Shown piece by piece: positions 24,001 to 36,690 of a stretch of 64,000 bases of DNA (positions within the stretch are counted from its first letter, which is position 1; each line of letters begins with the position of its first letter). The notes beneath the pieces were generated by a model that was not told where the DNA came from, did not search any database, and saw nothing but the letters and a program-made list of their open reading frames with translations. The translations under genes were made by a program, and so were the position numbers. The DNA comes from Prunella strophiata. Taxonomy: Eukaryota; Chordata; Aves; Passeriformes; Prunellidae. Where the stretch lies: the NCBI GenBank assembly GCA_036583965.1, contig JAZBQD010000014.1, forward strand, positions 64,510,395-64,574,394, written 5' to 3'.

Positions 24001-27000
24001 TAATCAAATCATCAAATGTTGGAGGGCATTCAAAATTAGTGAGTTTTGTGGTTTTCTCTCTGCATTTCCCTGAAGTTTCTATGGAGGTAAAACTTTAATC
24101 TCATTTGTAGTCTTGTCACCCACCAGCTCTAGATGAGGCACACATTTGTTTGAGCCTCCTTTCACATCTTAATTGTCTCTGCTAGAAGGGTATTCAGAAT
24201 GGTCAGTTACAGGGATAAAGGCAAGAAAAGAATCTGAGTAGAAATGGAACTAGGTGAGATAATGAGGCACTATTTAATCCTTCAATATCATCTTTTAAGA
24301 GTAAACAACAATTTTTGCTATATTCCAAGATGGAAATGAAGCCATGCTATGGCCTCTGGGCAGTCTCTTTATTTGCAATAGTCAATATAAGTTCAACCAA
24401 CCAGCAGTACATCCATATTGAGCTTTTACTTGTGATTTCATCTGAGCAAAAAAGCATCTTGAAAAAATTTCAAGGCAAGCAACCAGCCAAAACTTTCTCC
24501 CCTTTCCAAACAGCTTGGAAGCACAGCTTCTGACATGTCACTCTTTTCACCCTTCTTTCCTTTGCTTTCTTAAACAAGCTTTTCACAAAGGAGAAAGTTT
24601 TGCCACAAAAATGAGAGTGTAGTGTGCATTGGATATGTTTGAATATGAGTATGACAGCAGTATTGTGTTTTTTATTGATTTTTGAGTTGTTAGTAAATGC
24701 TTCTGAATAACCAACATTTTCTTACATTTTGGAAAAAAAAAATACTTGTCATGGCTCAGTAAGTCACTTTAAAAATAGATTGAAGGAAAATAAGGTAAAT
24801 GTAGTAAATGTGACTATGCAATTTCCTGTTTTTTTGGGAAAGAGGGATGAATTAGAACCTGAGAGATCTGTAAGTGATATTTCTGGATGCTGTTGTACAC
24901 CTTTGACAAAAAGGGCATCATCCCTGTGCTCACAGAATCTTCTGGAGCTGGCCCATGAGAATCTGATGAAAACAGCCTCTTTTCTCACTTGCTAGGCCAA
25001 TGCATGAAAACCCTGGGAGGTTTGAAGGAAAAGAGAAAATTATGTCTCTTTTGCAATCTCCTCTGAGTTCTTGGGAAGTGTTTCTGTAGACTTCTTCACA
25101 GTAGAGGTTTTTGGATGCTGGAATCCATCTCTTTTCCATGAGCCCTAAGCCATATGTCTAAGCTGCTGAGTAGGGGAAGAATTTCAGACACTCCACTATA
25201 TTAACCAGCTTTACAGTCAGCTCCCAGGGCTATAAACTACACTGCATGGATTACTCTGCAGTGGCCAACACTTTCCAGGCACTGGGACCTCTCCTAAATT
25301 CCATGTAAATCCACCTGCCTTGTGTTTCTTCTTGGCCAGAAGTGCATTAGCCAGGGCATGTAGCTAGTAGGAATCATAAGGATGTTGCTGGAAATTAGGT
25401 CAGAAAAACTTGAGCTAAGGTGCCTACCATGGGAGTTCCAGCTTCCATTTTGGGAACCAGACATAGAAAAATAAATGTCTAGGCAGTTCAGTCATTTATT
25501 AAAGCAAGCATGAGACCTCTGTGGTGAAAGTTGCCAGAAAATTGTAGTTCGAAGTGTGAGACATCCTTCAAAGATGTAGATTTCTTTTTTTCCCATCAGT
25601 AATAATTCATCCAGATGAAGATCTCTTTTAAGTCCTCTGCAGCTATTTCATGTCTTCTCAGCTACAAAAACAAGCAGCATATCAAAACCAGCACTATTTT
25701 GAAAATTGACAGTTAGAAAAACCGATGAAAGATAATGTAGTAGCAGCAATGAATCAGATTAATATGGACAACATGGGGAACATTCCACCTACACAGGGAG
25801 CAGTGCCTGATATCAGAGGCTTCTTTCATCTGTGATAACAAGACCCAGTGGCTGAGAGCCAAACCTTCAAACTGGAAATGAGATGCAATTTTTTTATAAG
25901 GAATATACTTAACCATTTGAACCATTTACTAATAGACATAGCATATATCCCTTCCTCCACAGCCTTTAGATCACAGGTGATGCTCACCCAAAATGAGAAT
26001 CAAGAGAGTTTGCAATGAACTGAAAGTTATCCTGGTGATTAAAACACTTCCTGGGTAAAATCTAGCCCTTGAGTTGTGAAGATGATCAAATTGATAATGT
26101 CCTTAAAAAATCAATTTATCTATAAGTGAGGAAGCAGCTAAAGGACATTTGTGCCTTGGGAAGACAGGCTTTAGACTATTTTTTTGGTGAATTTTAAGAT
26201 CCTGAATATTGTAGAAAACCTACACTGTTCTGTAGTTAATTGATTTTTCATAAAAACAGAACTGTTAAACATTTTAAAATTCTGGATGGACCATATTTCT
26301 TCTCAGAAAACACTATTTTTAAAGTATATATTTTGGTTAGACAGAACTTCATTTTTTTTTTTTTTCTGTGCAAAACATTTCTTCCTCTATTCTCAAGTTT
26401 TGTTTATTACCAACAAATCCTGAATCTTTGAACTCTTGCCCAGGTATTCACAACAGATAATAAATTAAAACATTCTTTACCTACAGAAAGAAATCAACCA
26501 CCTTTTTGAGATGAACAACAAGAACTAAATCAACCTATATTTCTGTGGTGTTGGATAAATTACTGTATCTCAAACAAATAACTGTACCAAGGTTCCATAA
26601 CCTAGATTTGTAAAAGACACTAAAAGACCTGGATTTAGCAATGAGTAATAAACTAAAAACTTTTCTTAATCCCATTAATATTAAAACATGCCTTTTCTTC
26701 TGTTACATGACCATTTTATACTGATCATATCTTCATAGTGGCCTTTCAAGGATGTCCTCACATCATTTGTGTTCAAATTTGCCCAATAGACCACGAAGAA
26801 CTGACTCTTTTATGGATGTTATTTGCTGCTGGAAAAAAAACTTGCTAATTGGAAAACTGCTGCACATTATGTCCTTCCTAAACAGATTGATCAGGGAGGT
26901 GTCACCTCATACTTTGCCACGGACTCTAACGCAGACATAAGTATTGAAACTACTTCAATATGCAGGCACTGTATAATTTAATCACACTCAAAGGATTTCC

Positions 27001-27083
27001 ATAATTGTATCCACAAACATTACTGCAAGATCAGCTTTCTGCTCCACAAGTTTCAATTAGGATGTGCAACACACCAATGCATT

Positions 27084-27127
27084 AAAAAAAAAAAAAAAAA
27101 AAAACAAACAAAAACAAACAAAAAAAA
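27084..27127. repeat. Poly(A) tract with CAAA-type extension
   Basis: Twenty-one A at 27084-27104 followed by caaacaaaaacaaac-like sequence. This is a typical degraded poly(A) or a simple repeat; the insert that might belong to it is not recognised. Confidence 0.9.
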
Positions 27128-28047
27128 CATACACAAACAGAATGCTTCTTTTCCTCTCATCTTCAAGAGGTTTTTATACAAATATTAAGCAAGTGAGCAC
27201 TGCCACTTCTCACTTTCTAAGTAGTTCATTTTATAATGTTCCTCTCTCCTGCACTTCATGTCATCCTTGTAATTTCTTGCATTTTGCTGAAGGCACGAGG
27301 AGAATAGAATTTTACTGGAGATTGCTAATGAAATATGGAGCCATTCACTGCTAAGCTACATATGAAATATCTGGCCTAGGTAGTTCATGGAGCAAAGATG
27401 TATCTCCTGTCTGCTGGCTGTTCAGAAAGCTGTTTGAAAACCACACTTAGTTTCAGTCTGCTTCCTACCAAGTCAGAGGGGAATTAACTGACTGAGAGAC
27501 ACAGGCAAATTAAAGATATTTTCAGAAGTGAATGGCCAAACATCTGAAAATCAAATTGCTTTCTGAATAGTGACATTGGATCAAGGTGCTAAAATTTTGA
27601 TATCTCAGTCCGAAAAATGTGGATTAAAAATCTCAGTTGTCATGATATCTTTGCATGTCTTGGAAAAATGGAAATGGAAAGGACTATTTAAATCTTCATG
27701 TTCAAGAGACAAAAATATTACAGAGGATTTTAAAATGCTTTAAACACGTTTAAAGCTAGATTCCCAATTATCAAGTACTTGTTTGAGACTTAATCAATTC
27801 AAACTCCAAATTAATGAGAAGTGGTTATTAGTTCATTCAGCTTAATATGTTATTCTCATGATGGTTTTGTTAATTATGGACTTGAATAGAAATTTAAAAG
27901 AATAAAGCAAGAGAATGAACAAGGTCAAGTATTAGTGCATTGAAAGAAAACAAAATTTGTGGAAGGTACGTGAAAGACAAGAAAATGATTTTTAATTGCT
28001 ACTTCTGATTTACTAAGATCAGTTAGGTTTAATCCACCTGAACTTCT

Positions 28048-28200
28048 TCTCTAGTTGGAAAGTACCTTAAAGATCACCTGGTTCCAACACCCAGCCATAG
28101 GCAGGGATGGCAGCCACTACACAAGGTTCCTCAGAGCCCCATCCCAGCTCAGTCTGAGGGATATCCTGGAGGGGCTGCAGTGGGGAGCACTGTGCCAGCT
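28048..28200 (-). mobile_element. CR1 3' end, short, minus strand
   Basis: 'agttggaaagtaccttaaagatcacctggttccaac' near 28052 is the reverse of the conserved CR1 terminal block, and 'cacccagccataggcagggatggcag' continues it. The sequence then fades around 28200. The 'atcatagaat' tail is absent. Confidence 0.72.
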
Positions 28201-28287
28201 CAGCTGGGCAAGAATCTGAGCAGCCTGATCTAACTTTGCAATTGCTCTGCTTTGAGCATTGGACTACAAATCCACCCGAGATCCTTC

Positions 28288-28509
28288 CTAACCTGAGTGC
28301 TTCAAGGAAGCTAAATACTGACAATTCACAACCAGCAGCTGGTTAACTGACACTCTCTGCTCTTTTTGTTTGATTCTTTCTACAGCCATTTTCATGGCTA
28401 ACTTCAATTTGTTCTTCAAGTTATCGTTTTCCTGCTGTTGCTGTGTCAACAGCAATACCAGTTTTCCTAGATGCCTAAACCAGGTTTCTTTGAATAATGA
28501 ATTATACAC
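28288..28509 (-). other. Coiled-coil-like ORF, possible pseudogene or exon
   Basis: A 73-codon frame on the minus strand includes a charged helical stretch (QQQQENDNLKNKLKLAMKMA, then VERIKQKEQ) that looks like a coiled coil. Upstream on the same strand, other frames stay open for long distances up to 29193 (a 155-codon and a 71-codon frame), as a frameshifted processed pseudogene might. I could not recognise a parent gene, and no poly(A) tail or target duplication is evident. It may be chance. Confidence 0.2.
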
Positions 28510-29640
28510 CTTGAATGATAAGTCACAGTCATGTTTTCATGTTGCACGGCTGTCTGGATACCACCAGGAAGGAAGATCTGTTCTTAGTGGGGCTGTAGGT
28601 TTGCCAGCCATTATTATTAGGCAACTTTTTCCAACAGGTAATTCCCCATCCATTTTCACTAGATAAAACTTGGTTAATAAAAGTTACATGTGGGTATATG
28701 GTTTGACCTTTCCAGCAGGAATCCATCAAAAGATTTTTCTAACTTTCAAATAAGCAATGCTCAAAGATGGGAAATAAGGACAATATAATCCAGCTGTAAG
28801 AAAAATTGACAAGGGTTTAAGTGCTTGATCCAAGTCCATGGAAGCTCTTAGCAACTGGAATAGGTATTGGATCATGACTGTACTCAGGAAAAAGCTAATT
28901 TTTGCCATAATCCACATTTGTAACATGGTCCCTGAGAGATGTTTCATAATGAAGCTGGGCCATTCCCTGAGTATTGGCACTGTTGAGTAATAATTCCAGC
29001 TCAGTGGGCAGCTGCACTGAAGACCACGATTCTGAAGAAACTTTTGCAGCAGACAGTAGGACTGGGAGGAGATGATGAGGTGGTAACATGCTCCACTGTG
29101 TCCTCCACAAGTATGAAAGTACCAGGAGCAGAATATTGTCTGACTTCCCATGATTTTAAACTTAACTCTCAGGGTACCATAAAACTTCACCATTATATCC
29201 AGACTTAATACTTGCTCTGATGAAACATCTTAATATTTCATTTGTTATTTTAGAAAGCAGTGTCTGTGATTTTACACACAATGCTTGCTCACATGAAAAT
29301 GTACAGATTTTCCTCTCTGCTTTCCTATAGAACACTTGAATAAGACAAGCTATAAGATAAATGTTGGAGGCCACCTATCTCATACGTTTTGTCCTGGTCA
29401 TTTGAAAGCAAAACCTTCTGCTTAGTGACTTCACTGCTATTTCCCTCCTTTTTTCTCTTTAATTTCAATTTTTGCTAGTATATTCTGATTTTCAATGTGT
29501 TGTTTTAGGGAATTTTAGCCCAAAAATCATCCAAACAGCTTTGAAACAAGAATAATATGAGCATCTGCAATATTAAACTTCTTTGTATATGTTCATAAAA
29601 CCAGGAAGAGGACAAAAAGAAAGTACTTTGTGTTTGTTCT

Positions 29641-29668
29641 TTATTAACCCAGTCTTTTGGGTTAATAA
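29641..29668. repeat. Inverted repeat, 10-bp arms, 8-base loop
   Basis: TTATTAACCC (29641-29650) and GGGTTAATAA (29659-29668) are exact complements around AGTCTTTT. The AT-rich arms form only a modest hairpin. Confidence 0.9.
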
Positions 29669-30237
29669 CCAGTCTCAAAACAATATTTACAATTTTTTTA
29701 GAATTAAGATAATTTTTTTAAAGTGCAATCATTTTAGACAGTATTAGAAACGTAAAACCCCAATTCATCATCTGCTACAATATGATAAATTCTTTGCATT
29801 CATTGCCCAGTGTTTAAAATAGGAGCTGGTGGCAGTTTAAGCACAGATACATTCTAACAGTACAATTACTAAGAAAAATAAATCAATTAGAATAGTTTGC
29901 CAACATAGAACCATTAGATAACATATTTTCTCTTTCACTTATGAGCATATGGTGAAGGTTTCATCTTGTCTTGGCATAAGGACATTTCTGTAGAAGAAAA
30001 ATGGGATTGACATTTTATTTTTACACCTAGTTAAATTTCCTTGTAAGATAATTATTTATGAAATATGATATGTAAGTTGATGCATGATCTCTGGAAGAGG
30101 TTACTAAAGAAGGAATAAAATTGATGTTTTTAGCTGTAGTACATAAAATATACACTCAGGAGTGCTATAAAGAAAATTTTCTGGTTACCAGCATAGGAGC
30201 TGATGTTGTGATAGCTGCTCTGCTGGGTGATATGGGG

Positions 30238-30262
30238 ATTTAACTTAGTACCTAAGTTAAAT
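30238..30262. repeat. Inverted repeat, 11-bp arms, 3-base loop
   Basis: ATTTAACTTAG (30238-30248) pairs with CTAAGTTAAAT (30252-30262) around TAC. Immediately to the right 'taacttagtacct' is repeated directly, so the arm motif occurs three times in about 35 bases. Confidence 0.93.
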
Positions 30263-31606
30263 AACTTAGTACCTCTACAGAGAAAATATCAGTTGTTATA
30301 GCTATAAAGCTCTGCTACCAACAGCTCTCCTCCTGATGGAATGAGCAGAGAGGGAGGAATTTGTAATATGCACTTTCTATAAATGTAACTTCTATTATCT
30401 CTACAATATTATTCCTGTTGATCAGGAAATCACATTAATGTTGATGATAGGTCACTGGGAATTATTGCCCTGCTACTCAGACTTAAATCTTGTCACAATC
30501 CTAAACAATTCAAACTGGGTTGAAAGCTGACACAGCCAAGATCTGATGCAAAGGTGTCAGATTGGCACCAGTGCAGGCTTCCCCTTCCCATAACCATCTC
30601 TTTCTCTGGTAGGCAGCAACATATTTTCATCTCATCCAAACTTCTTCCCATCTCAGATATTGATGATTCACCACATTATTCCTTTATGGAGGCAACAGTC
30701 TGTGACCAAAATATACCCTCTGGTATGAATAAATGAGAAGAGAAGAATCCAGCACCATTTTAATAATTTCTCAAGTACATTTGCATTTAATTATTAAATA
30801 ATCACTGTATTAAAACTGTCTGACCCAACTGAATGACATTTAGTGTCCAGACATCTGTGTGGGCTTTTCCTGCCAGACAAAGAAGGCTGAAAACCCCAGT
30901 AGGATTCAGTGGAATGCATATTCCCCATATCTTGAATGACTAGAATAGATTTCTTTTCCACTTTTCTAATAGTTCTTTGAAAATGTAAGCTCTAGGACTG
31001 TTAGTATGATAATAATCATCTTTTCAGTACTATATAAGAAGATGCTTCTTATTTTAACTGCTCCCACATACAAGACTTGGAATGAGTGTTTTTGATGCAG
31101 AAAACTACTGCAGAATCCACTGATTCTTTTTCTGATATTATCCCAATATATTTTAAATATCTTTTATAGTTCCAATTCTTCTGCTGTAGGAAATGATCTG
31201 CATTCCCTATACTTACATGGATACATTTTTTAATTTACCTGAACTGAAAAAGCATCTTGATTGAATACATCATTTCACCAGATAGTCTTGGTCATTGTGT
31301 CTGACTGCTCTACTTCATCATTTTTTCACCATTCCTCTTACTTTTGTGCCAATCACATACTTTATTGACAGTGCTGATATATTTACTACAAAGTCATGGA
31401 CAAAAGTCTTGAGCAGTATCAAGTAGATTTTCCATTATGATTTTTCCCACTAGGAAAACATGCAATGAAAAAGTCTCCATGAATAAAAACTCCCTATTTA
31501 TTATCCTTAATTTGTCAGTTATGCCATTCATCAGCTCATCCTTGGTAATTCACAGTGCAATATTTTTAATTAAAATGTCACAAAGTTCTAAATACTTACA
31601 AAAGTT

Positions 31607-31688
31607 TAAGTAATTAATGTAATAATTAATAATTACATTGTTAATTCTAAGTTATTAATGTAATTATTAATAATTACTTGAATAATTC
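31607..31688. repeat. Tandem duplication, two 41-bp AT-rich units
   Basis: Two units of 41 bases start TAAG and end AATTC, with most positions shared. Each has an internal near-palindrome built on 'aatgtaat' and 'taataattac', so the region can form cruciform-like structures. Confidence 0.88.
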
Positions 31689-31734
31689 AGGTAGTTTTGG
31701 CATCCAAAAACTAATTTCCTCAAAAATATTTCTC

Positions 31735-31753
31735 TTTTTTTTTTTTTTTTTTT
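31735..31753. repeat. Poly(T) tract, 19 bases
   Basis: Uninterrupted T run shortly after the 41-bp duplication. Confidence 0.9.
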
Positions 31754-32835
31754 GAGCAGCCATAAAGTACATTGACATTACTTGAATTTGAAGCTTTAAT
31801 CTTCAGTAATCAAATTGCATTATTCTCCTTTGGCCTAGAAACATGCAAATAATTTTCATGAAATGTCCCTTTTGAATACTTCTTACAGATTGTTGTAACT
31901 CTTCTGAGCTTCTTCTGAGTTCTCCTCACAATTTGTCAAACTGTTCATCACCAGTTTGGGCTGTGATGTGCAAGTCATCTAGGTCACACAAATTCCTCAT
32001 TAGCCTATCCTCAGTAGATGATGTGTGAACTGAAAGGTTAATTTATCTTTGTGTTGTGCTAAGAACATTATTCTTGCCTGTTTACAGTTATGAAACAGAA
32101 ATATTTATTGGCTGCTTCTGTTTTCTATTCAGTGGTTGTTAATTGTATCATCTCCTTCTACAAATTACCCTGCATCATCTCTCATGGCACATCTCATCTA
32201 CTTCAGAAATGCTGCTGTGGAGGAAGGCAAAATGTTCCCTCTTGCTCATTGAGTCTTCCAGCTGGAGAAGTGCTACTGAGCTTAGTGCAGTGTCTCAGGA
32301 AAAACCCAAAGCACATCCAACAAAACCAAACGAGGATCTACCTGCTTTGATGTTGCTAACTCTGTCTGTTAATACATCTGATTATCTTTGCTCTCTTGCT
32401 GTGCTCTTCTTTGCAGAGGATTTTTTTTTCCTCACAGATTCAGCTGTAGAGGTGACATCATGAAAGCTTTCTTGGGATACATTGTGCCTTTGTATTAAAA
32501 CTTCTCAGTAGCCTTTGTCATATTTCAAGATTCTCTACTCCCAAAAGCAAAGTTATCTTTAAAGGATTTCTTGCAAAAAAAAGTTACTGAGGAAGCAGCT
32601 AATAAAAGCCTTTGTCCAGATAAGCTGAAAATTCATAGATATCTTCTTCTTCCATTTGTTTTCTTGCAATAAATGTAACTTGCGTATAAAATCCATTTTG
32701 TCTTAAATTTTATTAAACCTTTATAAAGATAGTTTTATCTAAACTGTAACAGAATAGAGCAGCAGTGATAAGACTGTTAGTTCCTGTGTATCCATACATT
32801 GAAAAATATTGCTGAGCTCATGTACATACAGATCT

Positions 32836-32908
32836 GCAGAGATCAAGCAATTTGCCTGAAGTCACATGTGAAAGTGCATTTGAAAGACAGGACATGAACT
32901 ACAGGATT
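32836..32908 (+). mobile_element. Possible MIR/CORE-SINE remnant
   Basis: The segment 'gagatcaagcaatttgcctgaagtcaca' followed by 'gacaggacatgaac' resembles the conserved MIR core (a TAAGTAACTTGCCCAAGGTCACA-like block, then a GGATTCGAAC-like block) in spacing and direction. MIR-type elements are ancient in amniotes and survive in birds as scraps. The match is by memory and short. Confidence 0.4.
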
Positions 32909-35900
32909 TCTCTCCCACAGCCCAAAATGTTTTCCACAAGGTCCTTGGGGGTTATTTTTTGCTGTTTTATTGTTTTGTTGTTGTTGCTCTTGTCATTTTG
33001 GGAGTTTTGTTTGTTTTTGTTACAGATGTTGAGATTCTTTGAAAACATTCATCCTTATGGATAGAAAATGTCATTCTTCATGAAAGAACTGGAAAGAAAA
33101 GAAGAAGGGGAGGTCACAGGGGCAAAGTCATCCATTGGATTTTTTGAACCCAGCTGTAAACCAAGAAGAAAATTACGCAGAAAAAAAACTAGTATTCATT
33201 TACCATTAGGAAAAAAAAAAAAAAAGACCATTTTAAAATCCAAATTCAAGTTGCAAGGATCAGACTGAAGCACATCTCTCCTCAAAGGTTCAACAGCTGT
33301 AACATTTATCTGGAGACCATTAGTTTTCTTCTGAGAATGAACTGAGGACCAGCAGCTGTAGAACTAGATTTTGTCCCTCTTCTCCTCTTCAATGTAACTA
33401 TTTATTAAAAAATAAACACAAAACCAAATCTAAGTAACTGATAGCAAAGTTTACAAGGGCCCTCTAATTGTTTATTTTGAAGCTGTTTTCTCATGAAGCA
33501 AAAGGAGTACGAAAGAGAGAGGGAACATTTTATGCTGGGGGAAAAAATACAATGTTGATTCAATTTATTTCCATACGGAGGCAATGTTGGAAGGCTCCAC
33601 TAAGTTGCCTGGCACTAGCTGGCAGAAAAAAATAAATGAAAACACAGCTTTAAGAACAGAGCTTTATTTACTGATGCCCATAAATGGAGCAGAGATGGAA
33701 AGCGTTCAAGATTGCTGACTGGCTGATTGTCACAACTGATTGTTTTTCACATCAAGTGTTCCACACATTGATACACACACCCTGCCAAGACACAGGCTGC
33801 ATCTTTTGGAGTCAAAACTCCATAGAGGCACAAAGCACACATTGCTAACACGATGCATAGTCATGAGTTTAGGTGCATCATTTGTATTAAATTGTTTTTC
33901 ATACCCAATGTGTTGTTGTGTTTCTAAGCAGGCTTTCTACCTGACAAATTAAAGCTTGCTCTCTAATATCTGATGACAGTGCTAAATGACTGCTTCAATA
34001 AGTTTTGCCCAGAAATGTCATTCCTGTTTTGATAGGCACTGGTGGAACTTGATCTCAAGATTTGAACAAATACTAAAGGAAAGGCTTAGAAACCAACTGG
34101 TGGTAAAGGCACAGTTTGGAAATATCAGTAGAGCAAACATACTGTTTGCTGCCTTCAGTGGTTGCAAGTACAACTTAAGTGTTTTCAGTAAACTAGTGAC
34201 AATTTCAGGTATGAATTCAGAAGCCTGGAGTCAATTCCTTGTTATATTTCTATGCTAGTTATATCACCTGAAGCAATAATTAACCCATGAAAATTCATTA
34301 TTTTCCCCCTAAATCTCAGTTAGTTAATTATGTTTTACAATACAGTACACACTCATCTATAACAATAACCCTTTGTATAATAACCCTTACAAACAACACA
34401 AAGATAACTGTGTGAATCTGCTCTTGGGTAAGAGTAAATCCCATATCATCAGATCTTTTAAGAGCTTTATGATCACTTCAAGATGTGAATGCTCAAATCA
34501 AAATATCTTCCTCTGATTTAATGTTCTGACATTATGTGCTCCTTAGTTTATGAAGACTTCTTGGTTTCTATTTGATTACTCTGAAATTAAAACATATGAG
34601 TTAGTGGATGACTTCTAAGTGTCTAAACAATAAAGCCTTGAACAATTATAAATCTTAATAGCAGAATTTTAGTACCCACTGTAAACAGTGAATCTACAAA
34701 AAATGAAGGGTTTTTTATTTGCTCTCCTCTACTTATTATGCTTCTCTCACTGTCAGGTTTGATTTTCTCATCATACAAATGGAAAACAAGTTTTTCCTCA
34801 CAGCCACTCACTCAGAGGCACTTTGGTTTCTGACAGGGGGTCTTTCTTTCTGACACAACACCAGTGACAACAGAGGTTATGTTAGCCAAACTGTGACCTA
34901 ATCTCCTTTTTAATTCCACCATTGTTCTCAAAATGTGATCTCAGTGACACCAGGATAAATGTCTGTCAGATATTTTGTCCTGAAGGATGTAAGAGTGAGA
35001 GAGCAAGACCTGAAAATTCTGCTGTTGCAGAATTGGAGTTCAGGGTTTATTTTACCCAGCTGACTTTCATTAATCTGGCTGTAATTTTTCATCCCACCTG
35101 TTTCCACATTCAAAAATGAGGGGTTTCATAAGTAATATTAGTATTATTGTTATTTCTTGCACATTTTTTCTTTTGACAATTCCTGAACATGTGTATTTAA
35201 AACACTATCTCCTCCCCTCCTCTCTCCCTTTTCTGAGCTTTAGCAATCAGGACCTACAGCCATTCCCCTTTCTCCTTTCTATATCTTGCTAAATACACAA
35301 ACATACTGTTACACAATAAGGAATGTCCCCTTAAAAAGAGATACTGTGAAAGTATCTGGTGAGGACAAATGTTGAAATTGCTGCTGGGCAATGGGCAGCA
35401 ATCACTGGTATCACACTTACCATTGTACCTATTGTCAATATTTCCTTTCACTATGAATCACCTCCACAGCTTTTCTTTCTCACTCCTCTTAAGGGTCCCT
35501 CTGGTGTGTTGATATCTTTCTAGGAATTAAATGCTTAGAACAGACCAGAAACCATTTCAAATGTATCATTTCAGGCAAGCATGAAGGATAAAAATGAAGA
35601 GCATGCAGAACTACAACTAAGAGGAAATATGACTTTGAGACTGGGTACCTTTCCTGTGCTGCTGGGGGGAAACAGATCACAGTGGACACCCACACACCAT
35701 ATGCTGTCTACCATCATTCACAAGGGCTTCCAGACACCTCCCACCACCCAAGGTATTTGTCTCAGGTTCCTTTCCACTCTTGATGCATTAATGCTGCCAC
35801 TTTGTGGATTAAACTTTTTCTCAGACACTCCTCCAGCCTGCTGTGATTTGTTCCTTGCTTGTCTTTGCTTCTTCACTTTACTCAATCCCCTCAACTGCCA

Positions 35901-36545
35901 TGTTCTTAAAATAAATCCAACAGACAGAAACACAGTCACGTGCTCAATGGAAAATCTTCTTCAATCTTCTTCAAATATCCATTGCAAAGATAAGTTTTGA
36001 GTACTTCAAACCTGCAAGTTCCAGCACTATTACTGCACCACCTAGAAATGTGAAATTTTCTCCTCAATTTAATGGGTAGCAAAATAACACCAGCCTTACC
36101 TAGGTCAGGGACACACAAAAAAAAAGATCATAAAATCATTAGAAATCAGGGTGCTTCACTGTAGAAGAGGTATAAAAGTTCTCTGCATGCAATCATGAGT
36201 AGCTCTGCCTCCAGGACTGGTGTATCAAAACATTAGAGAATACAAACTTAATTTGGTGTGTTTTTCGTTGCTCAAGGGAAACATCAGTGTTAATAAGCAT
36301 TGGAAATCTGATTGATATAAATGTGATTTAAAATAAAAGTCATTAATACCCTCAACGCTTAGGCCAGGCTAAGGAAACCTCAGGGTAAGCAGAAATGTCT
36401 GCAACTGCCTTCTTTAAAATGTCCTTTAAAAACTGCAGTAGTTCATTGGCTAAGCAAATTTTGGTCTCATTAGTGACTGTGACAAATATCATCTAGGAAA
36501 CTAGAACAAGAAACTAGGAATAACTCAACAGAAAGTCAATTCCAT
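32909..36545. other. Noncoding sequence
   Basis: No gene or repeat family recognised. Contains an A15 run near 33211 and a 139-codon plus-strand ORF at 35581-36000 without recognisable domain. Confidence 0.5.
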
Positions 36546-36690
36546 GACCCTGAGATTAACTCAGTTGGTGAGAGCATGGTGATAACAACACCAGTCATGG
36601 ATTCAATTCCCTGCATGGGCAGTGCACTTAAGAATTGGACTTGAGATCCTTGTGGGTGCCTTCCAACTCAGAGTATTCTGTGATTATGTT
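36546..36690 (+). mobile_element. tRNA-Ile-derived SINE with CR1-like tail (TguSINE1-like)
   Basis: The head follows a tRNA-Ile gene: an A box TAACTCAGTTGG at 36557-36568 (one mismatch to TRGCNNAGYNGG), 'agagcatggtgataacaacacca' corresponding to the anticodon arm, and a B box GATTCAATTCC at 36600-36610 (one mismatch to GGTTCRANTCC). The tail from about 36630, 'gaattggacttgagatcc' through 'ttccaactcagagtattctgtgatta', is the 3' end of a CR1 element. Such a build lets the SINE borrow the CR1 reverse transcriptase. It matches the songbird SINE I know as TguSINE1. A pol III promoter is visible but mutated; there is no clear target duplication. It is not a functional tRNA gene. Confidence 0.88.
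36557..36610 (+). promoter_or_regulatory. Internal RNA polymerase III promoter (A and B boxes) of the SINE
   Basis: A box at 36557-36568 and B box at 36600-36610, 31 bases apart, each with one mismatch to the tRNA consensus. The spacing is normal for a tRNA-type promoter. Activity is unknown. Confidence 0.6.

Larger units (their letters stand above)
20776..28045. other. Long AT-rich noncoding stretch
   Basis: About 7.3 kb with no recognised gene or repeat family. It contains a perfect hairpin at 20975-21002, a GC-richer patch at 22130-22420 open in short frames on both strands, a short (TA)n at 22737-22752, T14 at 26352-26365 and poly(A) with CAAAA repeats at 27084-27127. The many ORFs under 100 codons look random. 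Confidence 0.5.
28510..32830. other. AT-rich noncoding sequence
   Basis: No gene recognised. Notable small structures are hairpins at 29641-29668 and 30238-30262, a 41-bp tandem duplication at 31607-31688 and T19 at 31735-31753. Confidence 0.5.

Noticed and set aside
36546..36620. Functional tRNA-Ile gene
   Set aside because: The tRNA-like part is mutated, its arms do not pair well and it is fused to a CR1 tail; it is a SINE head.
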